Positions 15,057-23,633 of a DNA stretch of 64,000 bases are shown piece after piece. Within the stretch, counting starts at the first letter, position 1, and each line of letters opens with the position of its first letter. The notes beneath the pieces were generated by a model. That model did not search any database. It was not told the origin of the DNA and saw only the letters and a list, made by a program, of their open reading frames with translations. Source of the DNA: Cyclobacteriaceae bacterium (GTDB lineage Bacteria > Bacteroidota > Bacteroidia > Cytophagales > Cyclobacteriaceae); NCBI GenBank assembly GCA_958296015.1, contig CATQIH010000003.1, forward strand, positions 1-64,000. Direction: 5' to 3'. Position numbers and translations under genes: made by a program.

Positions 15057-17000
15057 TTATCTGAATCCTACAGGCTTTTCCAGTATTTTCACGATCTCTA
15101 TTTCCGTGCGGCGGTTCATGTTGCGTCCTCCTTCTTCAAAATCGTTGGAGGCTACCGGTTTTGCTTCCCCAAACCCTTTGGCAGAGATACGGTCGGTAGA
15201 CAGGCCGAAGTTGAGCAGGTAGTCCGCTACAGCCTGTGCTCTTTTTTCAGATAATTGCTGGTTATAACTGTCATCACCTACGTTATCCGTATGGCCGTTT
15301 ACCCGGATAACAATGTTAGGCTGCGCTTTCAGCAAAGCATAGATTTGGTTAAGCTCTACCAGCGATTCCTGTTTGATGACAGACTGATTGGTATCAAAGA
15401 AGATGTTTTTCAGAATACCTACCGTACCTACGCGGGTTTTTTGCAGCGTAATCTCTTCATGAATATCCTGACCGGCTGCCAGCTTCGACTGGTTCAGGTT
15501 CTGGGAATAGAAGAAATAGCCATCCAACTCTATGTTGATACCAAAGTCTGTACCTTCTGGTACCGGTATTTTGAATTTACCAGTGGCTGGGTTAGAGTAC
15601 AGACGCGAAATAACAATGTTCTTGCTATTGTCTGATAAGGTGATTTCTGCTTCCAATGGTTCGCCCGTGTCTATATCCGTAATTTTTCCTGTCAGATAAA
15701 GTTTTGTCTTGCGGTTGACCAGCACGACAGAGGGTGCATCTTCTTTTTTCTGTTCGTAATCTTTTTTGTCCATGCGGATGGCGTAAATATCATTACCTCC
15801 CAGGCCATCTTCCCGAGCTGTGGCGTAGTAACCATAAATATTATCTTTGGCTATTACAAAGTAATTATCATCCTGCGCAGTGTTGATAGGGTACCCCAGG
15901 TTAATAGGGGTTGTCCATTTTTCCCGGTGCCATTTGCTTTTAAAAATATCAAATCCCCCAATGCCTAAGTGCCCGGTAGAGCTGAAATAGAGCATATCAT
16001 CGCCCGGATGGATAAACGGCGCATCTTCATCCCCTTCTGTATTAATTTTTGGTCCCAAATTGATAGGCCGCCCCCACTGGTTGTACTGGTCGAGGGTAGA
16101 TACATATAGGTCGAACCCGCCATAGCCGCCGGGGCGGTCGCTGGAGAAGTACAGCTTGTTGCCCTCGGCGTTGATAGAAAGAGATAGCTCCCGGGAAGGA
16201 GAGTTGACACCACTTACCGACTGCGCTACCGACCATTGCTTTCCATCGAAGGTAGAGACATAAAAATCCCCTTCGCCTTCATCTGAATAGATAAACAGCT
16301 TGTCGCCATCAGGCGAGATAGCGGCGGCACATTCGTGGTACTCTGTGTTGATCTGGGGGCTGATGCTGGTAGGAGCAGACCATTGTTCACCCTCACGATG
16401 TGCGATATAAATATCTTCGTAGTAGTTGTTGTCATAAGCCATTTTGCCTCCGGTAGACTCCTTTCTGCGCGAAGTAAAGATCAGCGATTGTCCGTTGGCT
16501 GTAACCAGTGGCGCATAGTCTTGGTTATCGGAGTTGATGCTTGTCAGGTTATTGATCTTTACATCCTTTGGGTTGTTGATGTACTCGATGCCGACTGCAC
16601 ATTGCAGAATATGTTTATCGGCCACAAAGGTATTCTTTACTTGGTCGCGGTAGGTATCAAAAAAATCCAGGGCTTCAATAAACTGATGGTTATACTGATA
16701 AGCCAGCCCAATGTTGAACTGTAGGGAAGGATCGGGCTTGTCTGTTTGCTCATATACCTTTTTTAGGTAAGGCAAAGCCCGGTCTTTGAACTTACTGTTG
16801 AGGTAAGCCTCTCCGATCTTCTGGGTTAGTTTCAGGTCGTCGGGCATTTCTTCTGCCGCCTGAAGATACGTATTAGCCGCTTCTGTATAAAAGCCTTCTT
16901 TGTAGTACTGATCGGCAATTTTGATGAGTTTTTTGCTTGACTGTGCGATGGCTGAAGTACCTACCAATAGCGTCAATGCCCAGTATATGAGATGTTTCAT
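15057..17000 (-). CDS. PorE-like OmpA family protein (TPR, beta-propeller, OmpA)
   Basis: A 647-residue envelope protein with a signal peptide (MKHLIYWALTLLVGTSAIA) and four parts in order: TPR repeats (about 20-130), PD40/WD40-like propeller blades (about 150-420; YFSSDRPGGYGGFDLYVS, YFSSTGHLGIGGFDIFKS), a carboxypeptidase-regulatory-like domain (about 435-520), and a C-terminal OmpA peptidoglycan-binding domain (RVNGHTDNVGDDSYNQQLSE). This matches PorE, which links the type IX secretion motor to peptidoglycan; many paralogues exist in Bacteroidota, so a direct T9SS role is not certain. The T9SS substrate at 34127-35956 shows the system is used. Confidence 0.85.
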   Translation of the reverse strand: MKHLIYWALTLLVGTSAIAQSSKKLIKIADQYYKEGFYTEAANTYLQAAEEMPDDLKLTQKIGEAYLNSKFKDRALPYLKKVYEQTDKPDPSLQFNIGLAYQYNHQFIEALDFFDTYRDQVKNTFVADKHILQCAVGIEYINNPKDVKINNLTSINSDNQDYAPLVTANGQSLIFTSRRKESTGGKMAYDNNYYEDIYIAHREGEQWSAPTSISPQINTEYHECAAAISPDGDKLFIYSDEGEGDFYVSTFDGKQWSVAQSVSGVNSPSRELSLSINAEGNKLYFSSDRPGGYGGFDLYVSTLDQYNQWGRPINLGPKINTEGDEDAPFIHPGDDMLYFSSTGHLGIGGFDIFKSKWHREKWTTPINLGYPINTAQDDNYFVIAKDNIYGYYATAREDGLGGNDIYAIRMDKKDYEQKKEDAPSVVLVNRKTKLYLTGKITDIDTGEPLEAEITLSDNSKNIVISRLYSNPATGKFKIPVPEGTDFGINIELDGYFFYSQNLNQSKLAAGQDIHEEITLQKTRVGTVGILKNIFFDTNQSVIKQESLVELNQIYALLKAQPNIVIRVNGHTDNVGDDSYNQQLSEKRAQAVADYLLNFGLSTDRISAKGFGEAKPVASNDFEEGGRNMNRRTEIEIVKILEKPVGFR

Positions 17001-17172
17001 GGAATAATAGCCTAGATGCTTATTTGATCATGCAAATAGGTGACTCTTGTGTAAAATTAAAAAGTAAAAAACCGGCAAGTCTCACGATGTAAAGGAATAC
17101 CCCAAAATAGATAGGTTCTTTAGCAGAATAGTGTTAGTTAGGGTAGCATAGACTGGCAAGAAGCGGTTTTTG

Positions 17173-17721
17173 TCAGATATACTTGCTGATGAGCAGGTGT
17201 GTTATTTTATCAAGCGGATAGCGGCTGTTGGTAAGATAATGATTAGTAATGCCGTCAATAGTAGCAAAAAGCAGCACCGCTTCGTGTAAAGGCCGCTCAT
17301 AGCGCAGGTTTTTCAAGATCAGCGATAGCTCTCCGATTATATAGTTGCTCAACGTCTCTGTTTCCTGTGCCAGTAGCTGGCTGAGGTGTTGTTGCATACG
17401 GATACCGTGCAGCAGCCGCCAGTGATCCTGCCTCTTTTCTATAGCATCGAAATATCGTCTCAGTAGCAAAGCCAGTCGTCCGGTATCGTTAGGTTCGATG
17501 GCAAAAGAATCCTGAATATTCTGAATGCTCTCCTGAAATATCGCTTTGAGCAATGCTTCTTTACTATCAAAGTAGTTGTACATCAGTCCCAGAGAGATAC
17601 CCGCAGCCTTGGTAATTTCTCTGACAGAGGTCTTCTCAAATCCCTGCTGGCTAAAAAGCTTCAGAGCCGTATCAACGATCTTCTGTCGACTATTGCCTCG
17701 TGCTTCCACTGGCTGATTCAT
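17173..17721 (-). CDS. TetR/AcrR-family transcriptional regulator
   Basis: A 182-residue repressor-type protein. The N-terminal helix-turn-helix reads KIVDTALKLFSQQGFEKTSV followed by REITKAAGISLGLMYNYFDS and KEALLKAIF, a textbook TetR DNA-binding domain; the helical C-terminal half binds an unknown ligand. ATG 17721 is taken; a GTG directly before it is the alternative. It is divergent from the aldolase gene, with a 141-bp shared region that holds a short palindrome, so it may control that gene or itself. Confidence 0.9.
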   Translation of the reverse strand: MNQPVEARGNSRQKIVDTALKLFSQQGFEKTSVREITKAAGISLGLMYNYFDSKEALLKAIFQESIQNIQDSFAIEPNDTGRLALLLRRYFDAIEKRQDHWRLLHGIRMQQHLSQLLAQETETLSNYIIGELSLILKNLRYERPLHEAVLLFATIDGITNHYLTNSRYPLDKITHLLISKYI

Positions 17722-17824
17722 CACTAATGAACGTTTGTATGGTTTCTATATACAGTTGCTATTCACAACCTATGCGCAAGTTGTACCAAAAAGAACAGAA
17801 CACCTAGCGCTTTTGTTTGTTGTC

Positions 17825-17838
17825 ATGATATGGATCAT
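17825..17838. promoter_or_regulatory. Possible operator between tetR-type and aldolase genes
   Basis: The inverted repeat ATGAT-ATGG-ATCAT lies in the divergent intergenic region, 24 bp before the aldolase start. It is short, so assignment as a TetR site is tentative. Confidence 0.25.
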
Positions 17839-17862
17839 TATTAAGAACCAAACAACATCGCT

Positions 17863-18921
17863 ATGAACCACGAAAAAATTGTATCGTTATTAGGTAAAGA
17901 AGGAGAAACTCTGTTAAACCATACCTGTGAGACCATCACCAAAGAGCATATACGGAATCCTGATCCTGATTATGTAACAGAAAGCTTTGGTGCTTCCAAC
18001 CGCTCGCCACAAGTACTCCGCAACCTACAGGCCATAATTGATCACGGCAAGCTGGGCGGCTCTGGCTACATTTCCATACTACCGGTAGACCAGGGTATAG
18101 AGCACACAGCGGGAGCTTCTTTTGCACCGAATCCTATGTATTTTGATGGGGAGAACGTGATCAAACTGGCTATGGAAGGTGGGTGTAATGCGGTGGCTAC
18201 TACTTTTGGTATTCTGGCTCAGAACTCCCGTAAGTATGCCCACAAAATCCCGTTTATTGTCAAGATCAACCACAATGAACTGCTGACTTATCCTAACAAA
18301 TACGACCAGATCATGTTTGGCTCTGTGGAGGACGCCTGGAACCTGGGTGCTGCAGCTGTTGGAGCTACTATTTACTTTGGTTCGGAAGAATCCAGTCGGC
18401 AGATTCAGGAAGTATCCAAAGCCTTCGAACAAGCACATGCGTTGGGTATGGCTACTATTCTGTGGTGTTATACCCGGAACAATGACTTTAAGAAGGATGG
18501 TAAAGATTACTCCAACGCTACAGACATCAGCAGCCAGGCATGTCATATTGGTGTCACCATTCAGGCTGATCTGATCAAACAAAAGCTACCGGAGACCAAT
18601 GGCGGCTTTAAAGCACTCAATTTTGGAAAATACGACCCGAAGATGTACACCGAACTGGCAACCGACCATCCTATTGACCTAACGCGATACATGGTAGCCA
18701 ACTGCTATATGGGCAAGATTGGGCTGATTAATTCCGGTGGTGCTTCGGCAGGTGCAGCAGATATGGAAGAAGCTGTAAGAACGGCTGTCATCAACAAAAG
18801 AGCCGGTGGTGTGGGACTGATTCTTGGCCGGAAAGCTTTTCAGCGTCCTTTTGAACAAGGTGTAGAAATGCTACATGCTGTACAGGATGTCTACCTCGAT
18901 CAGGAAATCCAGCTGGCCTAA
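17863..18921 (+). CDS. fbaB: Class I fructose-bisphosphate aldolase, DhnA/FbaB type
   Basis: A 352-residue protein (E. coli FbaB 350) that splits or forms fructose 1,6-bisphosphate by Schiff-base chemistry in glycolysis/gluconeogenesis. Family signatures seen: [20 protein letters not shown] near the N-terminus, [52 protein letters not shown] and [20 protein letters not shown] at the end. The last two contain the phosphate-binding glycines. No other glycolytic gene is near; the divergent TetR-type regulator may control it. Confidence 0.93.
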   Translation: MNHEKIVSLLGKEGETLLNHTCETITKEHIRNPDPDYVTESFGASNRSPQVLRNLQAIIDHGKLGGSGYISILPVDQGIEHTAGASFAPNPMYFDGENVIKLAMEGGCNAVATTFGILAQNSRKYAHKIPFIVKINHNELLTYPNKYDQIMFGSVEDAWNLGAAAVGATIYFGSEESSRQIQEVSKAFEQAHALGMATILWCYTRNNDFKKDGKDYSNATDISSQACHIGVTIQADLIKQKLPETNGGFKALNFGKYDPKMYTELATDHPIDLTRYMVANCYMGKIGLINSGGASAGAADMEEAVRTAVINKRAGGVGLILGRKAFQRPFEQGVEMLHAVQDVYLDQEIQLA

Positions 18922-18927
18922 TCATGA

Positions 18928-20076
18928 TCAAAAAGCTTCTGAGATATTGATATAGAAGTTCTGAGTGTCCTTGCCTATAGCATAATCAAGCCGGATATTA
19001 AGATTTTGTTCAGGTAATAATAAATACCGCAAACCTGCTCCCAGAGAATATTTGAGGTCGGGGAAGTTGAAATCCTGTAGGCGGTTGGCTACATCGCCTA
19101 CACCTGCAAAAGCTACGGCCCCAAGGGCCCGCCATATGGGAAAGCGGTATTCTACCTGTGTGGCCGCCATGTGGTTATCTCTATAGCGGCCTTCGTAATA
19201 TCCCCGCATGATCATGCCGCCACCCAGCGGAGCCAGTTCTGTGAAAGGTGTCTGACCATAGGTAGAAAGACCATATATCTGCCAGGCAAATGTGTGCCGT
19301 GGCTTGCCGAAGACAGGATGGTAATAGCGGAAATCCAGTACTCCCACCGCATAATGATAGTCGCTGCCCAGCCAGGTTCTGTAAAAACGCTGACGAAACT
19401 CAGCCAGGATGCCTCTTCTGGTGCTTAAAACATTGTCACGGTTATCAAACATAAGGCCCAGGGTAATTCCAACAGCTTTGTTGGCATCGATGCCTATGGG
19501 TTGTTCTGTAAACAGCAAGCCGTCTTCTTTCGTCTGAATATTAAAATTCGTGGCTGCCCGAAAGCCTGCACCCATATAAAACTTGCTAAAAATATTGCGG
19601 TACGTCAGATGCTCAGCACTTAGTGTATTGTAAGAAAATATCTCTTCGTTGCTGTTGGGTGTATGATTGCCAACACCATAATAAAGGCGGGGAAACATAC
19701 TGTAAGTAATCACTCCACGGTGAATATGTTTTTCGCCCCTGGCAAAGATAGTATATTCCGGAGAGACAAGTAATTGTTTGTTAAGCGTGAACCGGGCTGT
19801 AAAATCTATGAAAGATGTTCTTTCCCAATCGCCTACTCCACGAAGTCTGAAGAGTACCTTTCCACCCACACCAAATTGCCAGCTGGTTTCCGGCGCATAA
19901 GCTACCACCGGCGCGACCACCCATTCTATCGGGTTGCCAGCAGAATCCATGCGAATTTCGCCGGAAAAGAAATCGATGACATTATCGGCAAGATCAAAAA
20001 ATTTTCCTTGTGCTTTGAGAGAGAAAGAGAAGACGATCAGTATACCTGTTAAAAAAAAGGTAATAATATGTTTCAT
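18928..20076 (-). CDS. Omp85/D15-type outer-membrane beta-barrel without POTRA domains
   Basis: A 382-residue protein with a signal peptide (MKHIITFFLTGILIVFSFSL) and a C-terminal bacterial surface antigen (D15) barrel. Barrel strands alternate aromatic and small residues, the GGGMIMRGYYEGRYRDNHMA loop corresponds to the conserved VRGY/F motif of Omp85 proteins, and LDYAIGKDTQNFYINISEAF is the terminal strand with final Phe. There is no room for POTRA repeats, unlike BamA or TamA. It follows the AsmA-like gene by 41 bp in the same direction. ATG 20076 is chosen because it opens the signal peptide. Confidence 0.85.
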   Translation of the reverse strand: MKHIITFFLTGILIVFSFSLKAQGKFFDLADNVIDFFSGEIRMDSAGNPIEWVVAPVVAYAPETSWQFGVGGKVLFRLRGVGDWERTSFIDFTARFTLNKQLLVSPEYTIFARGEKHIHRGVITYSMFPRLYYGVGNHTPNSNEEIFSYNTLSAEHLTYRNIFSKFYMGAGFRAATNFNIQTKEDGLLFTEQPIGIDANKAVGITLGLMFDNRDNVLSTRRGILAEFRQRFYRTWLGSDYHYAVGVLDFRYYHPVFGKPRHTFAWQIYGLSTYGQTPFTELAPLGGGMIMRGYYEGRYRDNHMAATQVEYRFPIWRALGAVAFAGVGDVANRLQDFNFPDLKYSLGAGLRYLLLPEQNLNIRLDYAIGKDTQNFYINISEAF

Positions 20077-20117
20077 TGAGTTATTAAACCACAATCTTAG
20101 ATCAGGGTTCCGTTTAA

Positions 20118-22727
20118 TTAAAAATCAAAGTACTCCGATTCTGTCAGCTCTACTTTCTTGCGTGGCTGTCCTTTTTGCTGAAAGGTTTCTTTGAGTTCCT
20201 GCTTTTCCTGGCGCAGGTTTTCTTTGAACTGGGTATGTGCCGCAGGCATGTCATAGCTGATCTTATAGTCATCTACCGTACCTTGAGCTTTCAGAAACAG
20301 CATCAGCGGGCGCGACGGGTCATCAGCAATGTTGCCAAAAGTACGGGCACGCTGCTGCGCCCGCTCCCGTGCAGCGACAGTACGGATGCTGAAGCTACGC
20401 ATGGGCAGCTCAAAGTGATAATCTATCTGGTGCGCAAAAGTATGCGTCCCCGCGATGGTGATATCAGACACGTTATTGCGTACCTGCATCCGTGGAATGG
20501 TGATGGTCTGGTTGGCAATACGAATATGGTTACGTACGTCATCAAAGCGCAGCCTTGACAGGCTTTCGGCATCCATAAAGCGGCTCAGTGCCTGCATTGG
20601 CTCAAAATTGTTGAGTTCACCGCCCTGAATACTGGTGAAAACATCTGCCTTCAGGGCCGGATAATTCAAATGAAGTTGTTGGTTAAATGACAATTCCCAG
20701 TGTATATCGGCATCCGTCTTTCCTTTGAGGTTCCGGGAAGTGAGGAAAGTCTGGTCAAAATCTTCAAACACATAAAAAACGCTGTCCAGGTGCAGCCCTT
20801 GCAGCTTAAGATCGGAGCTGACCTGTATATTGTTGGGCGATTGGGCATCAACGGTACTGTTGGCAAGTAGTTTTCCTCCGGCTGCCTGTAGCGATAACCC
20901 GCTGATATTTGCCAGGCTGTTTTTAATGGTAAGTTTGCCTGCCACCTGTTGTGCTTTGAGCCTTCTGAACTTGAGCTTGTCTACCTGGCAGCTAAAGTTT
21001 ACGATCAGCCTTGGGCTTATGCTGAATTGGTAAAGCTGTTTTTCTGCCGTTGTTTGAAAATGTACATTACCGGCTGGCTGCTTGCTTATCACTTCGGCAC
21101 TCAGATGATCCGAAAGCAGCTCATCCACATCAAGCATGGAAGAATAAAGATCGGCCTGAATATCGATGTACTGGTGGCTGGTAAGGGCATAAGCCAAAGC
21201 ATTGCGAAAAAGCCCATTGAATAGAAAGTGGCTGTTGCCTATATAGCCCGATAAGTCATGCAACGCTATATTGTTGTTCTTGAACATAAGGTTACCGTTC
21301 CAGGCGTGTAATGGAAGTGCTGTTTTTTTGAGTTGCAACCGGATGTTTTGCAATGTGATATCTCCCGAACTCCTGACCCGTTGCTGGCGATATGCATGTG
21401 GGTCTTGTAGGTCTTTGAGGCTCCCGCAGATGGCAAAGTCAGCTTTAAGCATACCGGAAGCCGACCGAATTTCAGGCACAGCATAAAAAGCCAATAAAGA
21501 GTTGATGTCCAGTTCCGCCGTTGCTTGGCAGTCCAGTAGTAGCCTGTCAAAGTTTTTCAGTGAGAAATTGCCAGTCACAGGTTTTCCATCCAGCGTAGCC
21601 TCTATATTTTGAAGTATCAGCTCGGAAGTGCGCAGGCCCCTGTCTGCACCGTTGGTAAAGCTACCGGTCATGCTGACTGCCTCCAGGCTTTTGTGGTATT
21701 CTGGATGATAAAAAGAAGCCTTATCGCATCCAAACGACAACTCCACCAGCGGATTTTCCTGTGCGCTGATGGTCCCCTGCACTTTTCCTGATAAATATAC
21801 ATCACCTTTGCTTTTGTAGGCTGACAGGTTTTTGGTTGTTTTGGACGGAAGCAGGGAAGTAAGCGTTTGCAGGTCGGTATTTTTTCCGGAAATATCCAGG
21901 TTTACCACATTTTTCTGTGCGTGTTGTACATTGCCTGCTACCAGAAACTCGCCTTGCCCGATGTGCACGGTAGAAGGATGAATAGTCAGGTGCCTGTTGG
22001 AATAATCATACAACATGGTAGCATCCAGGTCCAGCATTTTTTGTTTGAAATACACGTCCTTATCCAGGCCAATGCCTTCGCACATGACCTGACCGGTCAG
22101 GTCGATATGGTATTGCTCGCTGGCAACCTGAAGCGCAGCGCGGGCCTCCTCTGCCAGAAAGTGGTGTTCCTGTAGCGCAGGCTGGTCCACGTAAGTGACA
22201 TGCACATCAGACAATGTAATGTGCTTGAGCCTGAACTGCACCGCTGCATCGGAGGGCGACGCAGATGGTGTTGGGTTTTTGAATATGTTATAATTGGTGT
22301 CTGTAGTATTCATATACAGGAACACCTGTGCATGGGCAAGGTATATCTGGCTGATGATATAATTGCCGCGCAGCAGTTGTATAGGATTGAAGGTGAAATA
22401 CAGTTTTTCAGCTACGGCCAGCGGTTGGGTCGTGTCGCTCATGCTGCCTTGTATGCGCACGTTGTTGAAGGTGATAGCAATAAAAGGAAACTGCTCCAGG
22501 GTCGATACCGACATTTTTTCTACCTGTACCGGCGTGTCGATGTATTGATTGGCAGCTGCTATAAAGCGTTGAATGATCTGATCCTGATAGACATACACCA
22601 GCAGTAGCACTACAGCCATCAGTGAGGCGCAGCAAATGGTAGTATATCGAAGGATTTTCTTGAACAAGGATAAAAGGTTTTGTAATAACGAACGCAAAGG
22701 TATATTCAAATATGATACCTCATCCAT
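20118..22727 (-). CDS. AsmA-like family protein
   Basis: An 869-residue envelope protein with one N-terminal membrane helix (about 25-47, TTICCASLMAVVLLLVYVY) and a long periplasmic part of repeated beta strands. The start of the periplasmic part, DQIIQRFIAAANQYIDTPVQ then EQFPFIAITFNNVRIQGS, is typical AsmA N-terminal sequence, and the C-terminal third contains the AsmA_2-like region (ITIAGTHTFAHQIDYHFELP). AsmA-like/TamB proteins are thought to bridge the periplasm and carry phospholipids. It forms an operon with the downstream Omp85 barrel. Confidence 0.85.
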   Translation of the reverse strand: MDEVSYLNIPLRSLLQNLLSLFKKILRYTTICCASLMAVVLLLVYVYQDQIIQRFIAAANQYIDTPVQVEKMSVSTLEQFPFIAITFNNVRIQGSMSDTTQPLAVAEKLYFTFNPIQLLRGNYIISQIYLAHAQVFLYMNTTDTNYNIFKNPTPSASPSDAAVQFRLKHITLSDVHVTYVDQPALQEHHFLAEEARAALQVASEQYHIDLTGQVMCEGIGLDKDVYFKQKMLDLDATMLYDYSNRHLTIHPSTVHIGQGEFLVAGNVQHAQKNVVNLDISGKNTDLQTLTSLLPSKTTKNLSAYKSKGDVYLSGKVQGTISAQENPLVELSFGCDKASFYHPEYHKSLEAVSMTGSFTNGADRGLRTSELILQNIEATLDGKPVTGNFSLKNFDRLLLDCQATAELDINSLLAFYAVPEIRSASGMLKADFAICGSLKDLQDPHAYRQQRVRSSGDITLQNIRLQLKKTALPLHAWNGNLMFKNNNIALHDLSGYIGNSHFLFNGLFRNALAYALTSHQYIDIQADLYSSMLDVDELLSDHLSAEVISKQPAGNVHFQTTAEKQLYQFSISPRLIVNFSCQVDKLKFRRLKAQQVAGKLTIKNSLANISGLSLQAAGGKLLANSTVDAQSPNNIQVSSDLKLQGLHLDSVFYVFEDFDQTFLTSRNLKGKTDADIHWELSFNQQLHLNYPALKADVFTSIQGGELNNFEPMQALSRFMDAESLSRLRFDDVRNHIRIANQTITIPRMQVRNNVSDITIAGTHTFAHQIDYHFELPMRSFSIRTVAARERAQQRARTFGNIADDPSRPLMLFLKAQGTVDDYKISYDMPAAHTQFKENLRQEKQELKETFQQKGQPRKKVELTESEYFDF

Positions 22728-22900
22728 GATAAGTTCGGCAGGAGAATAAGGTTATATATTACATGCAATACTCGTTTAATATTTTTTCAAAATCTTTAGC
22801 CTATACTTTTGGAATATTGCCGGGTAAATCTACCTTTGCAAAACATTTGATCAGACGGCGAACATTTAGCTGTTTTTTGATTGGAAGTGATTAAATACAA

Positions 22901-22955
22901 GGTTTCTTAGCTCAGCGAATGTCGCCCGGTTGGTTCAAAGCATCTGCCTTACGAC
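22901..22955 (+). pseudogene. Degenerate tRNA-Val 5' half
   Basis: GGTTTCTTAGCTCAG (22901-22915) and TTGGTTCAAAGCATCTGCCTT (22930-22950, followed by AC) match the 5' half of the intact tRNA-Val 26 bp downstream with two substitutions, but ~14 bases are inserted in the D loop. Similarity stops inside the anticodon loop. The inserted ATGTCG and the following CGACAT are complementary. This is a broken duplicate of the tRNA gene. Confidence 0.7.
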
Positions 22956-22980
22956 ATACTTGCAAAGCGGAACATATAAT

Positions 22981-23055
22981 GGGTTCTTAGCTCAGTTGGT
23001 TCAGAGCATCTGCCTTACAAGCAGAGGGTCGTAGGTTCGAATCCTACAGGACCCA
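22981..23055 (+). tRNA. tRNA-Val (anticodon TAC)
   Basis: A complete 75-nt cloverleaf: acceptor GGGTTCT pairs with AGGACCC (one G-U), D arm AGCTCAG...GAGCA, anticodon stem TCTGC/GCAGA with loop CTTACAA giving anticodon TAC (valine), and T arm GTAGG-TTCGAAT-CCTAC. The discriminator is A; CCA is not encoded. Confidence 0.95.
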
Positions 23056-23064
23056 CTCAAATTT

Positions 23065-23092
23065 AAAGCTGGTCTTTTAGACTAGCTTTTTT
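23065..23092 (+). terminator. Terminator after tRNA-Val
   Basis: AAAGCTGGTCT and AGACTAGCTTT form an 11-bp stem (one G-U) with a 3-nt loop and a T-run. It ends 6 bp before the GIY-YIG start codon, so that gene depends on read-through or an unseen promoter. Confidence 0.85.
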
Positions 23093-23098
23093 ATTTTT

Positions 23099-23365
23099 AT
23101 GATATTTAACACGTACATACTATACAGTTTTACAAAAGACCGGTATTATGTGGGCAGTACAGGTAATCTTTCTGATCGTTTAGAAAGGCACAATGGTGGG
23201 CGAAGCAAGGCCACCAAATCTGGTATACCCTGGCAATTAGTCTATCAGAAGAGCTTTGCCTTGAGATCCGAAGCTTATCAATTTGAGATGTACATCAAAC
23301 GCCAAAAGAGCAGGCAATACATAGAAAAGTTGATCATCAATGATAATGGCAACAAACCTGAATAA
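23099..23365 (+). CDS. GIY-YIG nuclease (URI-type, stand-alone)
   Basis: An 88-residue single-domain GIY-YIG endonuclease. The GIY part is YILYS, the YIG part YYVGSTGNLSDRLERHNGG with the conserved Arg, and the metal-ligand Glu lies in ALRSEAYQFEMYIKRQK. Stand-alone proteins of this type are frequent next to tRNA genes in Bacteroidota, and their role is not settled (DNA repair, homing or mobile-element function are all proposed). Here it lies between an intact tRNA-Val and a second copy of the tRNA 3' end; its last codons overlap the relic D arm. The DNA is AT-richer than the flanks. Confidence 0.88.
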   Translation: MIFNTYILYSFTKDRYYVGSTGNLSDRLERHNGGRSKATKSGIPWQLVYQKSFALRSEAYQFEMYIKRQKSRQYIEKLIINDNGNKPE

Positions 23366-23431
23366 GCAGCTGGTTTGGAGCATCCCGACTTACCATCGGG
23401 AGGGTCGTAGGTTCGAATCCTACAGGACCCA
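23366..23431 (+). pseudogene. tRNA-Val 3' fragment (second copy)
   Basis: The anticodon arm CCCGA-CTTACCA-TCGGG (anticodon TAC, but C at position 37), variable loop, full T arm and acceptor 3' strand AGGACCC-A are present. The D arm is degenerate and the matching 5' acceptor GGGTTCT is gone, replaced by the end of the nuclease gene. The 33 bp at 23400-23432 are identical to 23024-23056 of the intact tRNA. The anticodon stem differs from the intact gene, so this is not a simple copy of it. Confidence 0.8.
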
Positions 23432-23436
23432 CATTC

Positions 23437-23477
23437 AAAAAAGCACTTACGAAGCAAAATTTGTAAGTGCTTTTTTT
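23437..23477 (+). terminator. Terminator after the tRNA fragment
   Basis: AAAAAAGCACTTAC pairs with GTAAGTGC plus T-run over a 12-nt loop. It is as strong as the one after the intact tRNA, so each tRNA 3' end carries its own terminator. Confidence 0.85.
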
Positions 23478-23633
23478 GTACCCTTCCGTATATGCGTATT
23501 GCATAGCTTATCTGGCAAGTGTCATCCAAAATGGGAATAGAAGCAAAAAAATGTAAAAAGGTACTTCAAAAATATGTTCGAAAAGGAAGAATAGTTATTA
23601 TTGGTTTTCAAGCTTAAAGCGTAGAACCATTTT

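Noticed and set aside
23401-23431. Second functional tRNA gene
   Set aside because: The 5' acceptor strand and D arm are lost, so no cloverleaf can form from this copy.
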